From Planctomycetota bacterium (GTDB lineage Bacteria > Planctomycetota > Phycisphaerae > SM23-33): 63,719 nucleotides of DNA. Position 1 is the stretch's first letter. Each line of letters opens with the position of its first letter. Positions 51,881 to 61,013 of this stretch are shown in pieces. Made by a program: the position numbers and the translations under genes. The DNA is taken from assembly GCA_022705325.1 (NCBI GenBank), contig JAKJER010000036.1, positions 1 through 63,719 of the forward strand, read 5' to 3'. The notes under the pieces are model-generated. The model was given only the letters and a program-made list of their open reading frames with translations, made no database searches and was not told where the DNA came from.

Positions 51881-53233
51881 ATGAGTCGCTACACCCGTCG
51901 CAGTTTCCTGCGCAATACGTCGGCGGCAGCGGCCGCCGCCGCCCTGGCGGGTCGGGCCTCCTGGGCCCAGAATGCCAAGATCTCCACCGAGGGCAAGAAG
52001 GCCCCCAACCTGGCCGTCATCGGCACGGGCGGGGCGGGCATGATGCAGGCCCGGGAGTTCATCAAGCTCGGCGCCAACGTCGTATGCTTCTGCGACGTCG
52101 ACAGCGCCCGCCAGAAGGAAATCGGCGAGAAGTTTCCCAACGCCAAGACCTACCAGGACTACCGCAAGATGCTCGATGTGCACAAGAACGACATCGACGC
52201 GGTGACCGTGGGCGTGCCGGACCATCACCACTACCCGGCCACCATCCTGGCCATGCAGATGGGCAAGCACTGCTACACCCAGAAGCCCCTCACCCACACC
52301 GTGTGGGAAGCCCGCCAGCTCGCCGAGGCCGCCAAGAAGTACAAGGTCGCCACGCAGATGGGCAACCAGGGCCACGCCAACGAAGGCTGGCGCCTCCTGA
52401 CCGAGTGGTACAAGGCCGGCGCGCTGGGGCAGATCAAGGTCGTTCATACCTGGACCAACCGCCCCGTCTGGCCGCAGGGCATCAAGACCCCCGAAGGCAG
52501 CGACCCCGTGCCGGAGACGCTGGACTGGGACGTGTGGCTGGGCCCGGCCCCCAAGCGCGCCTTCAAGAAGGACGTCTACCATCCCTTCAAGTGGCGCGGC
52601 TGGTGGGATTTCGGCTGCGGCAGCCTCGGCGACATGGGCTGCCACACCATGGACGGGCTGTTCTGGGCCCTGGACCCCGGGCATCCGACCGCCGTCGAGG
52701 TCGTCAGCGCCTCCGGGCCGCTGGACGACGCCTTCCCCAAGCAGTCGGTCATCCGGTGGGACTTCCCGGCCAAGGGCGACCAGCCGGCCTTTAGCCACTT
52801 CTGGTACGACGACAGCGTCCAGCCCAAGGACCTGCCCGAGGAACTCAAGGGCCTCAAGCTGCCCAAGACGGGCAACTTGTTCATCGGCACCAAGGCCACT
52901 GTCCTGTGCAGCGGCGACTACGGCGACACCGTCCGCATCGTCCCCGAGGCCAAGATGAAGGAAATCGGCAAGCCGGCCAAGCTGTTCGAACGCTCGCCGG
53001 GCCACTACAAGGAGTGGTTCATGGCCATCACCGGCGAGAAGCCCCTGGACTTCCCCAAGTCCAACTTCCACTACGCCGCCCCGATGACCGCGACCATTCA
53101 GCTCGGCAACATCGCCCTCAAGTGCGGCAAGCGCCTGGAGTGGGACGGCGTGAAGGGCGAGTTCACCAACGACAAGAACGCCAACCAGTACCTGACCAAG
53201 CAGTACCCCGCCGGCTGGAAGTTCGACGTCTAG
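51881..53233 (+). CDS. Gfo/Idh/MocA family oxidoreductase with Tat signal, 450 aa
   Basis: Start at 51881 with AGGAAAGGA upstream. TRRSFLRNTSAAAAAAALAGRA is a twin-arginine signal. The Rossmann loop is LAVIGTGGAGMMQA; VGVPDHHHYPATILAMQMGKH and YTQKPLTHTV follow, with the conserved Lys kept and Gln before it. The C-terminal domain has DFGCGSLGDMGCHTMDGLFW. It is divergent from the HzsA-related gene. A strong terminator follows at 53271. Substrate unknown. Confidence 0.9.
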   Translation: MSRYTRRSFLRNTSAAAAAAALAGRASWAQNAKISTEGKKAPNLAVIGTGGAGMMQAREFIKLGANVVCFCDVDSARQKEIGEKFPNAKTYQDYRKMLDVHKNDIDAVTVGVPDHHHYPATILAMQMGKHCYTQKPLTHTVWEARQLAEAAKKYKVATQMGNQGHANEGWRLLTEWYKAGALGQIKVVHTWTNRPVWPQGIKTPEGSDPVPETLDWDVWLGPAPKRAFKKDVYHPFKWRGWWDFGCGSLGDMGCHTMDGLFWALDPGHPTAVEVVSASGPLDDAFPKQSVIRWDFPAKGDQPAFSHFWYDDSVQPKDLPEELKGLKLPKTGNLFIGTKATVLCSGDYGDTVRIVPEAKMKEIGKPAKLFERSPGHYKEWFMAITGEKPLDFPKSNFHYAAPMTATIQLGNIALKCGKRLEWDGVKGEFTNDKNANQYLTKQYPAGWKFDV

Positions 53234-53270
53234 GCCCGGCGGCCCGATCGACAATCCGTTCTGCAGACAA

Positions 53271-53305
53271 GAGCCCGTGGAGCGCCCCTCCGCGGGCTCT
53301 TTTTT
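53271..53305 (+). terminator. Intrinsic terminator after the oxidoreductase gene
   Basis: A 12-bp stem (GAGCCCGTGGAG/CTCCGCGGGCTC, one G-T pair) with a five-base loop, then six T residues. Confidence 0.9.
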
Positions 53306-53401
53306 CCGGGAAGCTCCGCCCCGGACATCGCCCTGCGCGAGGCGTAGGCCGGGCGGGGCCCACCGCCCGCGCTAGCGTTGAGTTAAGTCTCATGTCGCAT
53401 A

Positions 53402-53430
53402 TTGACATAGGCCGATAATCCTGATACGAT
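53402..53430 (+). promoter_or_regulatory. Promoter for the EF-G/TypA genes
   Basis: TTGACA and TACGAT with a 17-base spacer, the best sigma70-type match in the window. The leader to 53526 is about 90 nt and holds a small hairpin with a CTTCGG tetraloop near 53450. Confidence 0.65.
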
Positions 53431-53525
53431 ATGGGACTTCTTACTTACCTTCGGGTAGGCTCTCACCGTAGTTGCCTCTGGAGGACGTGTAACGAACCCC
53501 GTTTTTGTGGGCTGTGGGTACAGGT

Positions 53526-55610
53526 ATGCTGAACAGGATTCGCAACATCGGAATATCGGCGCACATTGACTCGGGCAAGACCACCTTGAGCGAGCGCCTG
53601 CTGTTCTATTCGGGCCGGATCTACCGGATGGGCGAGGTCAAGGGCGACGCCGCCACCGCCACCATGGACTTCATGGACCTGGAGAAGGAACGCGGCATCA
53701 CCATCACCTCCGCGGCCACCCAGATCCGCTGGCGGGACCACACGGTCAACCTGATCGACACGCCGGGCCACGTCGACTTCACCATCGAGGTCGAGCGGTC
53801 GCTCCGCGTGCTGGACGGGGCGGTCATGGTCCTCTGCGCGGTGGGCGGCGTGCAGAGCCAGTCGGTCACCGTCGACCGCCAGATGAAGCGATACCGCGTG
53901 CCGCGCATCGCCTTCATCAACAAGATGGACCGCACCGGGGCCGACCCGCAGCGGGTGGTCCGCGACATGGCAGAGAAGCTCGGCCTCAACGTCGTGCCCA
54001 TCCAGTTGAACATGGGCGACGGCGCCGATTTTCAGGGCGTGATCGACCTGGTGGAGATGAAGGCCCTTCGCTTTGAAGGCGACAACGGCGAGAAGGTCGT
54101 CGTCGGCGAGATCCCCGCCGAGCACGTGGGCCAGGCCGCCGAGGCCCGCGAGCACATGCTCGACGCCCTGAGCATGTTCAACGACGAACTCATGATGCGG
54201 ATGCTCGAGGACCACGACATTCCCGTCGAGCTGCTCCGCGACACCCTCCGCGTCGCCACCATCAACCGCGACATCGTCCCGGTCATGATGGGCTCGGCCT
54301 ACCACAACCAGGGCGTCCAGCCGCTGATGGACGCCGTCTGCCGCTACCTTCCCAGCCCGCTGGACCGCCAGGCCTTCGCCCGAGACCACGACAACGAGGG
54401 CGCCGAGACTCCCCTGGTCTGCGACAACGAGGCGCCGCTGGTGGCCATGGCCTTCAAGATCGTCGACGAGTCTTTCGGGCAGCTCACCTACACCCGCGTC
54501 TACCAGGGCACGCTCCAGCGGGGCAAACAGTACCGAAACGCCCGCACCAACCGAATGCAGCGGGTCGGGCGCCTGGTCCGCATGCACGCCAACAGCCGCG
54601 AGGAGATCGACCAGGCGGGGCCCGGCGACATCATCGCCATGATCGCCGTCGACTGCGCCAGCGGCGACACCTTCTGCGACGAGAGCCTCAACGTCAGCCT
54701 CGAGTCGATCTTCGTCGCCGACCCGGTCATCCAGCTCTCGATCATCCCGGCCAGTTCCGCCGACCAGGACCGCATGACCAAGGCCCTCCACCGCTTCATG
54801 AAGGAGGACCCCACCTTCCGCGTCTCGACCGACCCAGAGACCCGCGAGACGGTCATCGCCGGCATGGGCGAGCTGCACCTGGACGTGTACGTCGAGCGGA
54901 TCAGGCGGGAGTACAAGGCCGCCGTCACCGTCGGCCAGCCCAAGGTGTCGTACCGCGAGGCCCCGACCGTCGAGGCCGCCTACGACTATCGCCACAAGAA
55001 GCAGACCGGCGGCTCGGGCCAGTTCGCCCACGTAGTGGGGCGCCTGGTGCCCCTGCCGGAAGACGCGCCGGCCCCCTATGAGTTCGAGGACAACGTCACC
55101 GGCGGACGGGTGCCCACCGAGTACATCCCCGCGGTCAACAAGGGTTTCGTCGAGGCCACCAAGAAGGGCCCGCTGGCCGGCTACGAAATCGTCGGCTGCA
55201 AGATGTGTCTGGACGATGGCTCGTACCATGACGTAGACTCCAGCGAGATGGCCTTCAAGATCTGCGCCATCGAGGCGTTCCGCCAGGCCTTCCTGCGGTC
55301 CAAGCCCGTGCTGCTGGAGCCGATCATGACCGTCGAGGTCGAGACGCCCACGCAGTTCCAGGGCGGCATCGTGGGCGACCTGAACAGCCGGCGAGGGATT
55401 ATCAGCAGCGTCGACCCCCGCCAGGGCTATGCCGTCGTGCGGGCCGAGGTGCCCCTGGCGAACATGTTCGGGTATGCTACCGTGGTTCGCGGGCTCAGCC
55501 AGGGCATGGCGAGCTTCACCATGGAAATGTGCCGCTACGGCCGGGTGCCCGCCAAGATCGCCGAGGAGATCATCGAGACGCGGCGCAAAGAACTGGCGGC
55601 CCGCAAATGA
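53526..55610 (+). CDS. fusA: Elongation factor G, spdEFG1/mitochondrial-EFG1-like, 694 aa
   Basis: A complete EF-G: G1 AHIDSGKTTL, G2 RGITITSA, G3 DTPGHVDF, G4 NKMD, then the five EF-G domains; domain IV carries the conserved GGSGQFAHVVG region. The Ser in HIDSGKTT, in place of the Ala of classical EF-G, is shared with mitochondrial EFG1 and the spdEFG1 group of spirochaetes, planctomycetes and some Deltaproteobacteria, which handles translocation. The ATG at 53526 gives the normal N-terminus (MLNRIRNIGISAHID), though its ribosome site is weak. It is followed directly by typA. Confidence 0.93.
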   Translation: MLNRIRNIGISAHIDSGKTTLSERLLFYSGRIYRMGEVKGDAATATMDFMDLEKERGITITSAATQIRWRDHTVNLIDTPGHVDFTIEVERSLRVLDGAVMVLCAVGGVQSQSVTVDRQMKRYRVPRIAFINKMDRTGADPQRVVRDMAEKLGLNVVPIQLNMGDGADFQGVIDLVEMKALRFEGDNGEKVVVGEIPAEHVGQAAEAREHMLDALSMFNDELMMRMLEDHDIPVELLRDTLRVATINRDIVPVMMGSAYHNQGVQPLMDAVCRYLPSPLDRQAFARDHDNEGAETPLVCDNEAPLVAMAFKIVDESFGQLTYTRVYQGTLQRGKQYRNARTNRMQRVGRLVRMHANSREEIDQAGPGDIIAMIAVDCASGDTFCDESLNVSLESIFVADPVIQLSIIPASSADQDRMTKALHRFMKEDPTFRVSTDPETRETVIAGMGELHLDVYVERIRREYKAAVTVGQPKVSYREAPTVEAAYDYRHKKQTGGSGQFAHVVGRLVPLPEDAPAPYEFEDNVTGGRVPTEYIPAVNKGFVEATKKGPLAGYEIVGCKMCLDDGSYHDVDSSEMAFKICAIEAFRQAFLRSKPVLLEPIMTVEVETPTQFQGGIVGDLNSRRGIISSVDPRQGYAVVRAEVPLANMFGYATVVRGLSQGMASFTMEMCRYGRVPAKIAEEIIETRRKELAARK

Positions 55611-55648
55611 CCCAGCAAGCGACCCGTCCAGGCGTACTACAGAGGCGT

Positions 55649-57496
55649 ATGTCCGAGAACATCCGCAACGTGGCGATCATCGCGCACGTCGATCACGGCA
55701 AGACGACGCTGGTCGACTGCCTGCTCTACCAGTCGGGCCAGTTCCGCAACGAGGAACTCGACCGCTTGGCCGGCGGGCAGCACGGGCTGATCATGGACTC
55801 CAATCCCATCGAGCGGGAGCGGGGCATCACCATCTTCAGCAAGAACTGCGCCGTCCGCTACGTCGGCGGCGACGGAACGACCTACAAGATCAACATCATC
55901 GACACCCCCGGGCACGCCGACTTCGGAGGCGAGGTCGAGCGGGTGCTCAAGATGGCCGACGGCGTCCTCCTGCTGGTCGACGCCTTCGAGGGGCCCATGC
56001 CCCAGACGCGCTTCGTCCTCCAGAAGGCCCTCCAGCACAAGCTGAGGCCCATCGTGGTGGTCAACAAGGTCGACCGGCCCGACAGCCGCCCCGACGACGT
56101 GGTCAACGAGGTCTTCGACCTGCTCGTCCAGCTCGACGCCGACGAGCACGCCCTGGACTTCCCCATCATCTACGCCTCGGCCCGCGAGGGCTGGGCCACC
56201 ACCGACCTGGCCGCCCCGACCACCGACGTCCGCTGCGTCTTCGAGGCCATCATCACCCACGTGCCCGCGCCGCTGATGGACGAGACCGCCCCCCTCCAGA
56301 TGCTCGTGACCACCCTCGATTACAGCGACTACGTCGGGCGGATCGCCATCGGGCGGGTCTTCGCCGGGACCCTCAGCGAGGGCGAGAACGTCACCGTCAT
56401 CGACCGCCAGGGCCGGCATTTCCAGGAGAAGGTCCTCGAAGTTCACCAGTTCGAGGGCCTCGGCCGAAAGAAGACCCCCGTCGTCCGCGCGGGCGACGTC
56501 TGCGCGGTCATCGGCCTGGAGGACGTCGACATCGGCGACACCATCACCTGCGCCGAAAACCCCAGCCGTCTCGACATCATCACCGTCGACGAGCCCACGC
56601 TGAACATGACCTTCCGCGTCAACGACTCGCCCTTCGCCGGGCGCGAGGGCTCGTTCGTCACCAGCCGACAGATCCGCGACCGCCTGGACAAGGAACTCCA
56701 GTCCAACGTCGCCCTGCGGGTGGCCCCGGGCGAGACGCCCGAGGAGTTCAGCGTCGCCGGGCGAGGGCTGATGCACCTGGGCATCCTCATAGAGAACATG
56801 CGCCGCGAGGGCTACGAGCTGTCGGCGGGCAAGCCCAAGGTCATCTTCCACGAGGTGGCCGGCAAGACCCACGAGCCCATCGAGCAGCTCGTGGTCGAGT
56901 GCCCGGCTGAGTGCCAGTCGTCGGTGATGAGCCTCATCGGCGACCGTCGGGCCGAGATGACCCGCATGGACGTCAAGAGCGGCGCCAGCGGGTACGTGCA
57001 CATGGAGTTTTCCATCCCCGCCCGCGGGCTGATCGGCCTGCGCGAGCGGATGATGATCGCCACGCAGGGTCGGGCGATCATGCACCACACCTTCGACAAG
57101 TACGAGCCCATGCGCGGGCCCATCCCGCAGCGCCAGGCGGGCGTGATGATCGCCACCGACCCGGGCATGGTCACCGCCTACGCCCTGGACGCCCTGTACG
57201 ACCGCGGGTTCTTCTTCGTCAAGCCCGGCGACCAGGTCTACGAGGGCCAGATCGTCGGCGAGCACTGCATGGACAAGGACATCCCGGTCAACGTCACCAA
57301 GGCCAAGCAGCTCACCAACATGCGCACCACCGCCAAGGACGATGCCGCCCGCATCCGCCCGGCCCGCGTGCTCTCCCTGGAGCAGGCCCTGGCCTACATC
57401 CAGGAAGACGAGCTGGTCGAGGTGACCCCTCAGTCCATCCGCATGCGCAAGCGCATCCTGAAAGATATCGACCGCCGCCGCGCCCGGCGCAAGTAG
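55649..57496 (+). CDS. typA: Ribosome-associated GTPase TypA/BipA, 615 aa
   Basis: GTPase motifs AHVDHGKTTLVD, RGITI, DTPGHADFGGEVER and NKVDRP are followed by the BipA-specific C-terminal domain ending RARRK. TypA binds the ribosome and helps large-subunit maturation and stress adaptation. The start at 55649 (MSENIRNVAIIAHVD) fits the family's N-terminus and has AGAGGC upstream. An alternative ATG at 55607 overlaps the EF-G stop as ATGA and would add 14 residues; it may serve translational coupling. Confidence 0.93.
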   Translation: MSENIRNVAIIAHVDHGKTTLVDCLLYQSGQFRNEELDRLAGGQHGLIMDSNPIERERGITIFSKNCAVRYVGGDGTTYKINIIDTPGHADFGGEVERVLKMADGVLLLVDAFEGPMPQTRFVLQKALQHKLRPIVVVNKVDRPDSRPDDVVNEVFDLLVQLDADEHALDFPIIYASAREGWATTDLAAPTTDVRCVFEAIITHVPAPLMDETAPLQMLVTTLDYSDYVGRIAIGRVFAGTLSEGENVTVIDRQGRHFQEKVLEVHQFEGLGRKKTPVVRAGDVCAVIGLEDVDIGDTITCAENPSRLDIITVDEPTLNMTFRVNDSPFAGREGSFVTSRQIRDRLDKELQSNVALRVAPGETPEEFSVAGRGLMHLGILIENMRREGYELSAGKPKVIFHEVAGKTHEPIEQLVVECPAECQSSVMSLIGDRRAEMTRMDVKSGASGYVHMEFSIPARGLIGLRERMMIATQGRAIMHHTFDKYEPMRGPIPQRQAGVMIATDPGMVTAYALDALYDRGFFFVKPGDQVYEGQIVGEHCMDKDIPVNVTKAKQLTNMRTTAKDDAARIRPARVLSLEQALAYIQEDELVEVTPQSIRMRKRILKDIDRRRARRK

Positions 57497-57631
57497 CCCC
57501 GGCCGTCGCCGAACCCGACCGTAACACGCGGATCCGCGGACGGCCTCGGGAACTGCGGCGGGGGCGGAAGGAACGGGTCTTTGCCCGTCATTTTCCTACC
57601 CTTCGCGGCCTGCGGGGACCGGCTTAACCCA

Positions 57632-57660
57632 TTGCATATTCGGGGCAACCGGGATAAGAT
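57632..57660 (+). promoter_or_regulatory. Promoter for rpsA
   Basis: TTGCAT and TAAGAT with a 17-base spacer; transcription would begin near 57667. Confidence 0.5.
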
Positions 57661-57667
57661 ATCCGGG

Positions 57668-57696
57668 CCAAAACCACGTGAGGTTTTGGTGTTTTT
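57668..57696 (+). promoter_or_regulatory. Terminator-like hairpin at the start of the rpsA leader
   Basis: A perfect 8-bp stem CCAAAACC/GGTTTTGG with loop ACGTGA is followed by TGTTTTT. It sits at the very 5' end of the predicted rpsA transcript, about 35 bp before the start codon, so it may act as an attenuator, a stabilising 5' hairpin or a site for feedback by S1. Confidence 0.5.
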
Positions 57697-57727
57697 GTTG
57701 TGCGGGACCCCTTTGGAACGTAGGACG

Positions 57728-59239
57728 ATGAGCGAGCAGAACGAGAACAAGCTGAACCTCTTCCGCCCCAAGGACAACCTCGACGCCGCCCTCCAGCGCG
57801 AGCTGGACGAGGCCCTGGGTGGGATGAGCCTGGACCAGATCATCGACACCGAGGAGGCGGCTGAAAAGGGCGCCCGCGGCACCGGCCAGGGCGTCCGAAA
57901 GGGACGCGTCGTCGCCATCCAGGGCGATGACATCTTCGTGGACCTCGGGGGGCGAAGCGAAGGCGTCTTGCCGGCCGCCCAGTTCGCCGAGGAGCCCCTG
58001 CCCGAGGTCGGGCAGATCGTCGAGGTCACCATCGAGGGCTACGACCAGGCCGACGGCCTGCTGGTCCTCTCGCGCCAGGGCGCGGTGATGGCCGCCGCCT
58101 GGGAGACCATCGAAGAAGGCCAGGTCGTCGAGGGTCGCGTCACCGGCGAGAACAAGGGCGGGCTCGAGATGGACATCCAGGGCATCCGCGCCTTCATGCC
58201 CATCAGCCAGATCGAGATGTTCCGCGTCGAGGGCCTGAAGGACTACGTAAACCAGCGCCTCCGCTGCCAGGTCACCGAGGTCGACCGGGCGGAGAAGAAC
58301 GTCATCGTCTCGCGACGCGCCCTGCTGGAGGTGGAGGCCGAGGAGAAACGCGACGAGATGTTCAACTCGCTGGTCGAGGGCAAGACCGTCACCGGCGTGG
58401 TCCGCTCGATCATGCCCTACGGGGCCTTCGTGGACATCGGCGGGGCCGACGGCCTGCTCCACGTCCGCGACATGAGCCACGCCCGCGTCGAGGACCCCCA
58501 CGAGGTCGTCAAGGAAGGCCAGAAGATCGAGGTCATGATCCTCAAGATCGACCGCGAGGCCCGCAAGATCGGCCTGGGGCTCAAGCAGGTCATGCCCGAC
58601 CCGTGGGCCGGCGCCGAGACCAAGTGGCCCGTCAACGAGGTCGTGGCCGGGCGGGTGACCCGCCTGGCCGACTTCGGCGCGTTCCTGGAACTCACGCCCG
58701 GCGTCGAGGGGCTCATCCCCATCAGCGAGATGTCCTTCGCCAAGCGGATCAAGCACCCCAGCGAGGTGTGCAACGTCGGAGACGTGGTCAAGGTCCGCGT
58801 CATGAACGTGGACACCGAAAAGAAGCGGATCAGCCTCTCGATCAAGCGAGTGGGCGACGACCCGTGGACGGGCGCGTCGGTCCGCTGGGCAGAGGGCACC
58901 GTCACCACCGGCGTCGTCACCCGTATCGCCGATTTCGGGGCCTTCGTCGAACTGGCCTCCGGTGTCGAGGGCATGGTCCACGTCAGCGAGATTTCCACCG
59001 AGCGGGTCCGAAGCGTCGGCGAGGCCCTCCAGGTCGGCCAGGCCGTCAAGGTCAAGGTCCTCGCCGTCGATGAGACCGCCCGGCGCATCGGCCTGTCGAT
59101 CAAGCAGGCCGACGACGTCGTCGACTACGCGTCCTACATGAACACCGCCGACCGCGAGGCGGCCTCCCAGCCCGCAGCCGAAGGCTCCAAGGGCAAGAAG
59201 CCCCCAAAGCAGAAGCCCCGCAAGGGCGGACTCGATTAG
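57728..59239 (+). CDS. rpsA: Ribosomal protein S1 with five S1 domains, 503 aa
   Basis: Five OB-fold S1 repeats follow a short acidic N-terminus: VRKGRVVAIQGDDIFVDLG, VVEGRVTGENKGGLEMDI, VTGVVRSIMPYGAFVDIG, VVAGRVTRLADFGAFLEL and VTTGVVTRIADFGAFVEL. The tail is basic (KGKKPPKQKPRKGGLD). S1 binds mRNA upstream of the start and helps initiation. Five repeats rather than the six of E. coli are common outside Proteobacteria. A TAGGA site lies 5 bases before the ATG, and a hairpin leader precedes it. Confidence 0.95.
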   Translation: MSEQNENKLNLFRPKDNLDAALQRELDEALGGMSLDQIIDTEEAAEKGARGTGQGVRKGRVVAIQGDDIFVDLGGRSEGVLPAAQFAEEPLPEVGQIVEVTIEGYDQADGLLVLSRQGAVMAAAWETIEEGQVVEGRVTGENKGGLEMDIQGIRAFMPISQIEMFRVEGLKDYVNQRLRCQVTEVDRAEKNVIVSRRALLEVEAEEKRDEMFNSLVEGKTVTGVVRSIMPYGAFVDIGGADGLLHVRDMSHARVEDPHEVVKEGQKIEVMILKIDREARKIGLGLKQVMPDPWAGAETKWPVNEVVAGRVTRLADFGAFLELTPGVEGLIPISEMSFAKRIKHPSEVCNVGDVVKVRVMNVDTEKKRISLSIKRVGDDPWTGASVRWAEGTVTTGVVTRIADFGAFVELASGVEGMVHVSEISTERVRSVGEALQVGQAVKVKVLAVDETARRIGLSIKQADDVVDYASYMNTADREAASQPAAEGSKGKKPPKQKPRKGGLD

Positions 59240-59240
59240 C

Positions 59241-59268
59241 AGCCCGTAGTCAGTGGCCACTAATCAGG
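59241..59268. repeat. Short heptamer array after rpsA
   Basis: AGCCCGT, AGTCAGT, GGCCACT, AATCAGG in 7-bp steps, beginning 2 bases past the rpsA stop. It is more diverged than the other arrays. Confidence 0.5.
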
Positions 59269-59478
59269 AAGTCGACATTCCGGCGGCGGAGCGTCCCTCC
59301 GCCGCCTGCCTGGGCGCCCGGAGCAGTTCCCGCGGGACCCATGGGAACCCCCGCTAAGGCCCTTCTCACTACTCCCATGCCTTCCTGACTGTCGCGATAT
59401 TTTTGTAGCCCTTATCCCGTCGGGCGGGTATACACAAAAAGCAAGCATGGCCGCCAAGCGGCCCAGAAAGGAAAGACC

Positions 59479-60471
59479 ATGTTCCGCACATCGCTCGTAT
59501 TGATGGTGGCCCTGTCGCTGGCGGCCGGCATGGCCGGAGCCCAGGAAAAGGTGACGCTGGCCAGCAAGTTTCCGCCCGGCGTCTACACCACGACCATGAA
59601 TCAGCAGATGAACGTCCAGATGGCCATGCCCGGCGGGCAGCAGATGGACCAGAAGCAGACCATGATGATGGTCTCGCAGATCACCGCCGGGCCGGTCGAG
59701 CCGACCGGGCAGAAGATCGAGATGGCGTTCAAGCGGATCAAGCAGTCCATGCTGATGGGCCCGATGAACATGGGCTACGACAGCGCCGATCCCAACCAGT
59801 CCTCCAGCCCCCTGGCCCCGATCTTCAAGGCCCTGCTGGACGCCAAGATCAGCTTCACCATGACCGCCGACGGCAACGTCAAGGACGTCACCGGCCTGGA
59901 CAGCATGATCGACGACATGGTCAAGCAGAACCCCGCCCTGGCCTCCATGGCCAAGACCATGAAGAGCCAGATGGGCGACAACATGGTCCGCCAGATGATC
60001 GGCGCGGGCAACCAGATGCTGCCCGACAAGCCCGTCGGGCCGGGCGACACCTGGACCACCAAGGCCACCCAGAATCTCGGCATGCTCGGCGAGATGACCA
60101 TCTCCAACGACTGCAAGCTGGCCGCCCTCCAGAAGACCCCCAAGGGCAGGATCGCCGTCATCGAGTTCAAGGGAAAGGCCACCACCGCCGAGGGTAAGGC
60201 TGCCCCCATGCCCGGCGCCAAGCTCGAAAAACTCGACATGGACATGAGCGGCACCAGCCGCTTCAACACCGACACCGGCATGCTCGTCCAGAACACCACC
60301 AACATCAAGGCCAAGATGTCCATGACCATCGGCGGTTCAGACGACCAGCCCGGCATGGGCATTGACATGGTCATGGAGGGCAAGGTCGACCAGTCCACCA
60401 CCGAGGGCAAGTACGAGGCCCCGGCAGCGGAGAAGAAAGCCGCCCCCAAGTCCGGCGGCGACGTGTTCTGA
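59479..60471 (+). CDS. Secreted Met-rich protein, DUF6263-like, 330 aa
   Basis: A signal peptide (MFRTSLVLMVALSLAAGMAGA) is followed by a beta-rich protein very rich in methionine (for example NQQMNVQMAMPGGQQMDQKQT). The repeated features GPGDTWTTKATQ and TSRFNTDTGMLVQ match the DUF6263 type of exported protein seen in Planctomycetota. Function is unknown; a Met-rich surface might bind copper or be oxidised, but no metal site is defined. GAAAGGAAAG precedes the start and a perfect 12-bp hairpin follows the stop. Confidence 0.78.
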   Translation: MFRTSLVLMVALSLAAGMAGAQEKVTLASKFPPGVYTTTMNQQMNVQMAMPGGQQMDQKQTMMMVSQITAGPVEPTGQKIEMAFKRIKQSMLMGPMNMGYDSADPNQSSSPLAPIFKALLDAKISFTMTADGNVKDVTGLDSMIDDMVKQNPALASMAKTMKSQMGDNMVRQMIGAGNQMLPDKPVGPGDTWTTKATQNLGMLGEMTISNDCKLAALQKTPKGRIAVIEFKGKATTAEGKAAPMPGAKLEKLDMDMSGTSRFNTDTGMLVQNTTNIKAKMSMTIGGSDDQPGMGIDMVMEGKVDQSTTEGKYEAPAAEKKAAPKSGGDVF

Positions 60472-60493
60472 TCGCCGCATGACGCGCAGTTCA

Positions 60494-60520
60494 AAAGCCC
60501 ACCCCTGAGGGGTGGGCTTT
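60494..60520. terminator. Hairpin after the DUF6263-like gene
   Basis: A perfect 12-bp stem AAAGCCCACCCC/GGGGTGGGCTTT with loop TGA; A and T tracts on each side allow two-way termination between convergent genes. Confidence 0.75.
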
Positions 60521-60667
60521 ACGAACCGCCATACAGACATCCGTAGCGGGTTGATCCGCCGCCTGAAGCGGCCGGTCAACCCGCTGTGTTTCCCGTCGTC
60601 AATTGCCGCGGACCGCTCACCCGCGTGCGAACTCGGGGAGGGAGGAGATGCTGTTCGCGGCCGGGGG

Positions 60668-60895
60668 CTACTTCTTCGCCCCGCAGCACTTCTTGTACTT
60701 CTTGCCCGACCCGCACGGGCAGGGGTCGTTGCGACCGGGGGCGGTCTCGGCGTGGATCGGGTCCACCTTCTTGGTCTTCTCGATCAGTTCCTTCTCCGCC
60801 TCCACGTCTTCCTTCTTGCGGGCCTTCAGCGACAGCTCTTCGAGCTTGTGCTGTTTCTCTCGCTTGGCAAAACGGTCCGAAATCGGGTCGCCCAT
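60668..60895 (-). CDS. SEC-C motif mini-protein, 75 aa
   Basis: A charged helical N-terminus (DRFAKREKQHKLEELSLKARKK) is followed by GRNDPCPCGSGKKYKKCCG, the SEC-C zinc motif (CxCx8CC) that ends bacterial SecA. The motif is almost identical to the tail of the neighbouring SecA. The gene lies 116 bp downstream of secA on the same strand with its own AAAGGA site. SEC-C modules bind zinc and, in SecA, contact SecB and ribosomes; this free-standing copy may do the same, or be a detached relic of the tail. Confidence 0.85.
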   Translation of the reverse strand: MGDPISDRFAKREKQHKLEELSLKARKKEDVEAEKELIEKTKKVDPIHAETAPGRNDPCPCGSGKKYKKCCGAKK

Positions 60896-60950
60896 ACGTG
60901 TGTCCTTTCCACAAGGCGTCAATCCATTATAGAGTGCCCGGCCCCTGGTT

Positions 60951-61013
60951 CACTGCAGTGACCAGGCCATCCACTACAGGCTACTGAATACTGGCTGCGG
61001 GCCACTGGCTGCT
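60951..61013. repeat. Heptamer array abutting the secA stop
   Basis: Nine contiguous 7-bp units, from CACTGCA, GTGACCA and GGCCATC to GGCTACT, GAATACT, GGCTGCG, GGCCACT and GGCTGCT, ending at the TAG of secA. It lies between secA and the SEC-C gene. Confidence 0.8.
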
